From: Phycisphaerae bacterium
GTDB taxonomy: Bacteria; Planctomycetota; Phycisphaerae; UBA1845; PWPN01
Reading direction: 5' to 3'
Assembly (NCBI GenBank): GCA_026647385.1
Contig: JAPKGY010000112.1
Location: 1-8,009, forward strand
DNA length: 8,009 nt
The position numbers and the translations under genes were made by a program. The notes beneath the pieces were generated by a model. The model saw only the letters and a program-made list of their open reading frames with translations. It was not told the DNA's origin and made no database searches. Positions 7,156 to 8,009 of this stretch are shown one piece after another; position 1 is the stretch's first letter; every line of letters begins with the position of its first letter.

Positions 7156-7782
7156 TTAGTTCTCCGGTTGAGTTGTCGGCTGGTCACCCAGCGCGAGGCG
7201 GTATTGTTCCGCGGATTCCTCGAACTTGCCCGCATAGCCGAGCAGTTCGGCCATGACGAACCGCAGTTGGCGATCGTCCTTGCGGGCGAGCATTTCATTG
7301 AGCACTTGCAGGGCGGCAGCGGTCTCTCCCCGGGCGACGAGCACACGGGCAAGATTGACCCTGGCTTTCGTTACCCGGGCATCCTCAGGAGGCAGGAGTT
7401 CAAGGGCCTTGCGCCAGGCCTTGTCGGCCTCGACGAAACGCCCGGCCCATTGGAGGGCCTCGGCCGATTCGATCCACCAGTTGACGTTCCCCGGGTTCAA
7501 CTCGGTCGCCTGGGCGAGCGCCTCGGCGGCTTCAGCATCCTTTCCCTGGTTTTTGCGGCTTATGCCAAGCCAGTACCAGGCGTCGGCATGTTCGGGCGAA
7601 AGCTTCGCGGCCTGTTCGTAGGCGGCCTCGGCCAATGCGTATTTGCCCTGATCGTAAAGGTGCCGCCCCTGGGCGATCTGAATGTCCGCGCCGCGGAGCC
7701 TGAAATAGAAGAGATAGATGCCGGCGCCGAGAATAACGAAGGCCAGCGCCACCAGCCAAAGTTGCCTTCTTGCCGCGGGCAT
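7156..7782 (-). CDS. Small membrane-anchored TPR-repeat protein, first gene of the TPR/barrel operon
   Basis: The 208 residues start with a basic patch (PAARRQ) and one hydrophobic segment at 8-28 (LWLVALAFVILGAGIYLFYF), with no cleavage site. It is therefore probably an uncleaved inner-membrane anchor with the rest outside the cytoplasm. Residues 33-204 hold about five TPRs: 33-66, 67-100 (DAWYWLGISRKNQGKDAEAA), 101-134, 138-170 and 171-204. The tail is Gln/Pro/Thr-rich. There is no catalytic motif. I chose the ATG at 7782 because AAGGAGG lies 6 bases upstream and the anchor begins there. The longer frame to 7971 adds 63 Arg/Ser/Cys-rich residues that look non-coding. The stop at 7156-7158 is separated from the next gene's ATG by a single base. 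By analogy with TPR-containing inner-membrane parts of polysaccharide secretion machines, it may connect a synthase to the periplasmic TPR protein. That is inference. Confidence 0.87.
   Translation of the reverse strand: MPAARRQLWLVALAFVILGAGIYLFYFRLRGADIQIAQGRHLYDQGKYALAEAAYEQAAKLSPEHADAWYWLGISRKNQGKDAEAAEALAQATELNPGNVNWWIESAEALQWAGRFVEADKAWRKALELLPPEDARVTKARVNLARVLVARGETAAALQVLNEMLARKDDRQLRFVMAELLGYAGKFEESAEQYRLALGDQPTTQPEN
7162..7165 (-). promoter_or_regulatory. Shine-Dalgarno GGAG for the 342-residue TPR gene
   Basis: On the minus strand GGAG precedes the ATG at 7154 by 7 bases and lies within the last codons of the upstream TPR gene. It fixes the internal start rather than the upstream ATG at 7352. 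Confidence 0.6.
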
Positions 7783-8009
7783 GATCAGCCTCCTTGAAAA
7801 ATCGAACGGCAACGGACACCGACCGGACAGGCTCAGCCGATGTCGCCCATCCTTGCACCGGCTGCCGATGGCGGACCGCCGTTTGCGCGGCCCGCATTTC
7901 GTGAAAACCTTGCGGAAGAAGATGCACGCAAAACGCGCGGATCCTGAACCGCTGTATTCCAACCTTCCCATCGCCGAGCGGGGAGACTTGGCGATTCAAG
8001 CTCGCTCTC
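7783..8009 (-). other. Untranslated region upstream of the TPR/barrel operon, presumed to hold its promoter
   Basis: About 227 bases with no convincing gene on either strand. Frames that are open here give Arg/Ser-rich translations without recognisable motifs. No clear sigma-70 promoter pair could be picked out. The only structure seen is a weak inverted repeat, TTGCG and CGCAA separated by 12 bases (near 7913-7934 on the plus strand). The promoter may lie here or beyond the right edge, and a further upstream gene cannot be excluded. Confidence 0.35.
7789..7795 (-). promoter_or_regulatory. Strong Shine-Dalgarno AAGGAGG, start of the TPR/barrel operon
   Basis: AAGGAGG on the minus strand is 6 bases before the ATG at 7782. 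It is the best ribosome-binding site in the window. It marks 7782 as the real start and suggests the first gene of the operon is well translated, while the last gene (the barrel) relies on coupling. Confidence 0.8.

Noticed and set aside
6850..7797. Plus-strand open frame of 315 codons opposite the two upstream TPR genes
   Set aside because: It spans two genuine minus-strand genes and their ribosome-binding sites, and its translation shows no domain.
7783..7971. N-terminal extension of the 208-residue TPR protein, 63 codons
   Set aside because: AAGGAGG sits 6 bases before the ATG at 7782, the membrane anchor begins there, and the extension is Arg/Ser/Cys-rich without a motif.
7783..8009. Riboswitch (c-di-GMP type) upstream of the export operon
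   Set aside because: A regulatory RNA would make sense for a polysaccharide exporter, but I could not find the conserved GEMM core or another known motif, only a 5-bp inverted repeat.

Overview
The window is GC-rich, densely coding bacterial DNA. Several features point to a Planctomycetota-type bacterium, possibly of the Phycisphaerae: a secreted cell-wall amidase ending in a beta-sandwich plus dockerin tail, a UbiX/UbiA pair of the kind used for menaquinone, and long chains of TPR proteins feeding a predicted outer-membrane barrel. The lineage is inferred from gene style. No rRNA or other marker gene is present.

Plus strand, 1-3411: four tightly spaced co-directional genes that look like one transcription unit. 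They are the 3' end of a TPR-protein gene (to 199), a flavin prenyltransferase ubiX (208-816), a UbiA-family polyprenyltransferase (GTG start, 820-1737), and a secreted N-acetylmuramoyl-L-alanine amidase (1774-3411). The amidase has a lysozyme-like N-terminal domain lacking the usual catalytic Glu, a zinc amidase domain, a beta-rich domain and a type I dockerin. UbiX and UbiA fit late quinone biosynthesis: UbiA attaches the prenyl tail to an aromatic acid, and UbiX makes prenyl-FMN for a UbiD-type decarboxylase. That decarboxylase is not in the window.

Minus strand, 7782-3439: three genes read toward the first group and end 27 bp from it. In order of transcription they encode a small membrane-anchored TPR protein (208 aa), a TPR protein with a signal peptide (342 aa), and an 893-residue TPR protein with a signal peptide and an aromatic C-terminal region that looks like an outer-membrane beta-barrel. 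Gaps are 1 bp and 5 bp, so this is an operon. The layout resembles exopolysaccharide exporters (PgaA, BcsC, PelB, AlgK/AlgE) with the scaffold split over three proteins. No glycosyltransferase lies in the window, so the exported substrate is unknown.

The remainder, 7783-8009, is the untranslated region upstream of the minus-strand operon. No tRNA, rRNA, CRISPR array, insertion sequence or attachment site was seen. The most unusual points are the split TPR/barrel operon and the amidase with a degenerate lysozyme-like half. Neither is proof of a new system.
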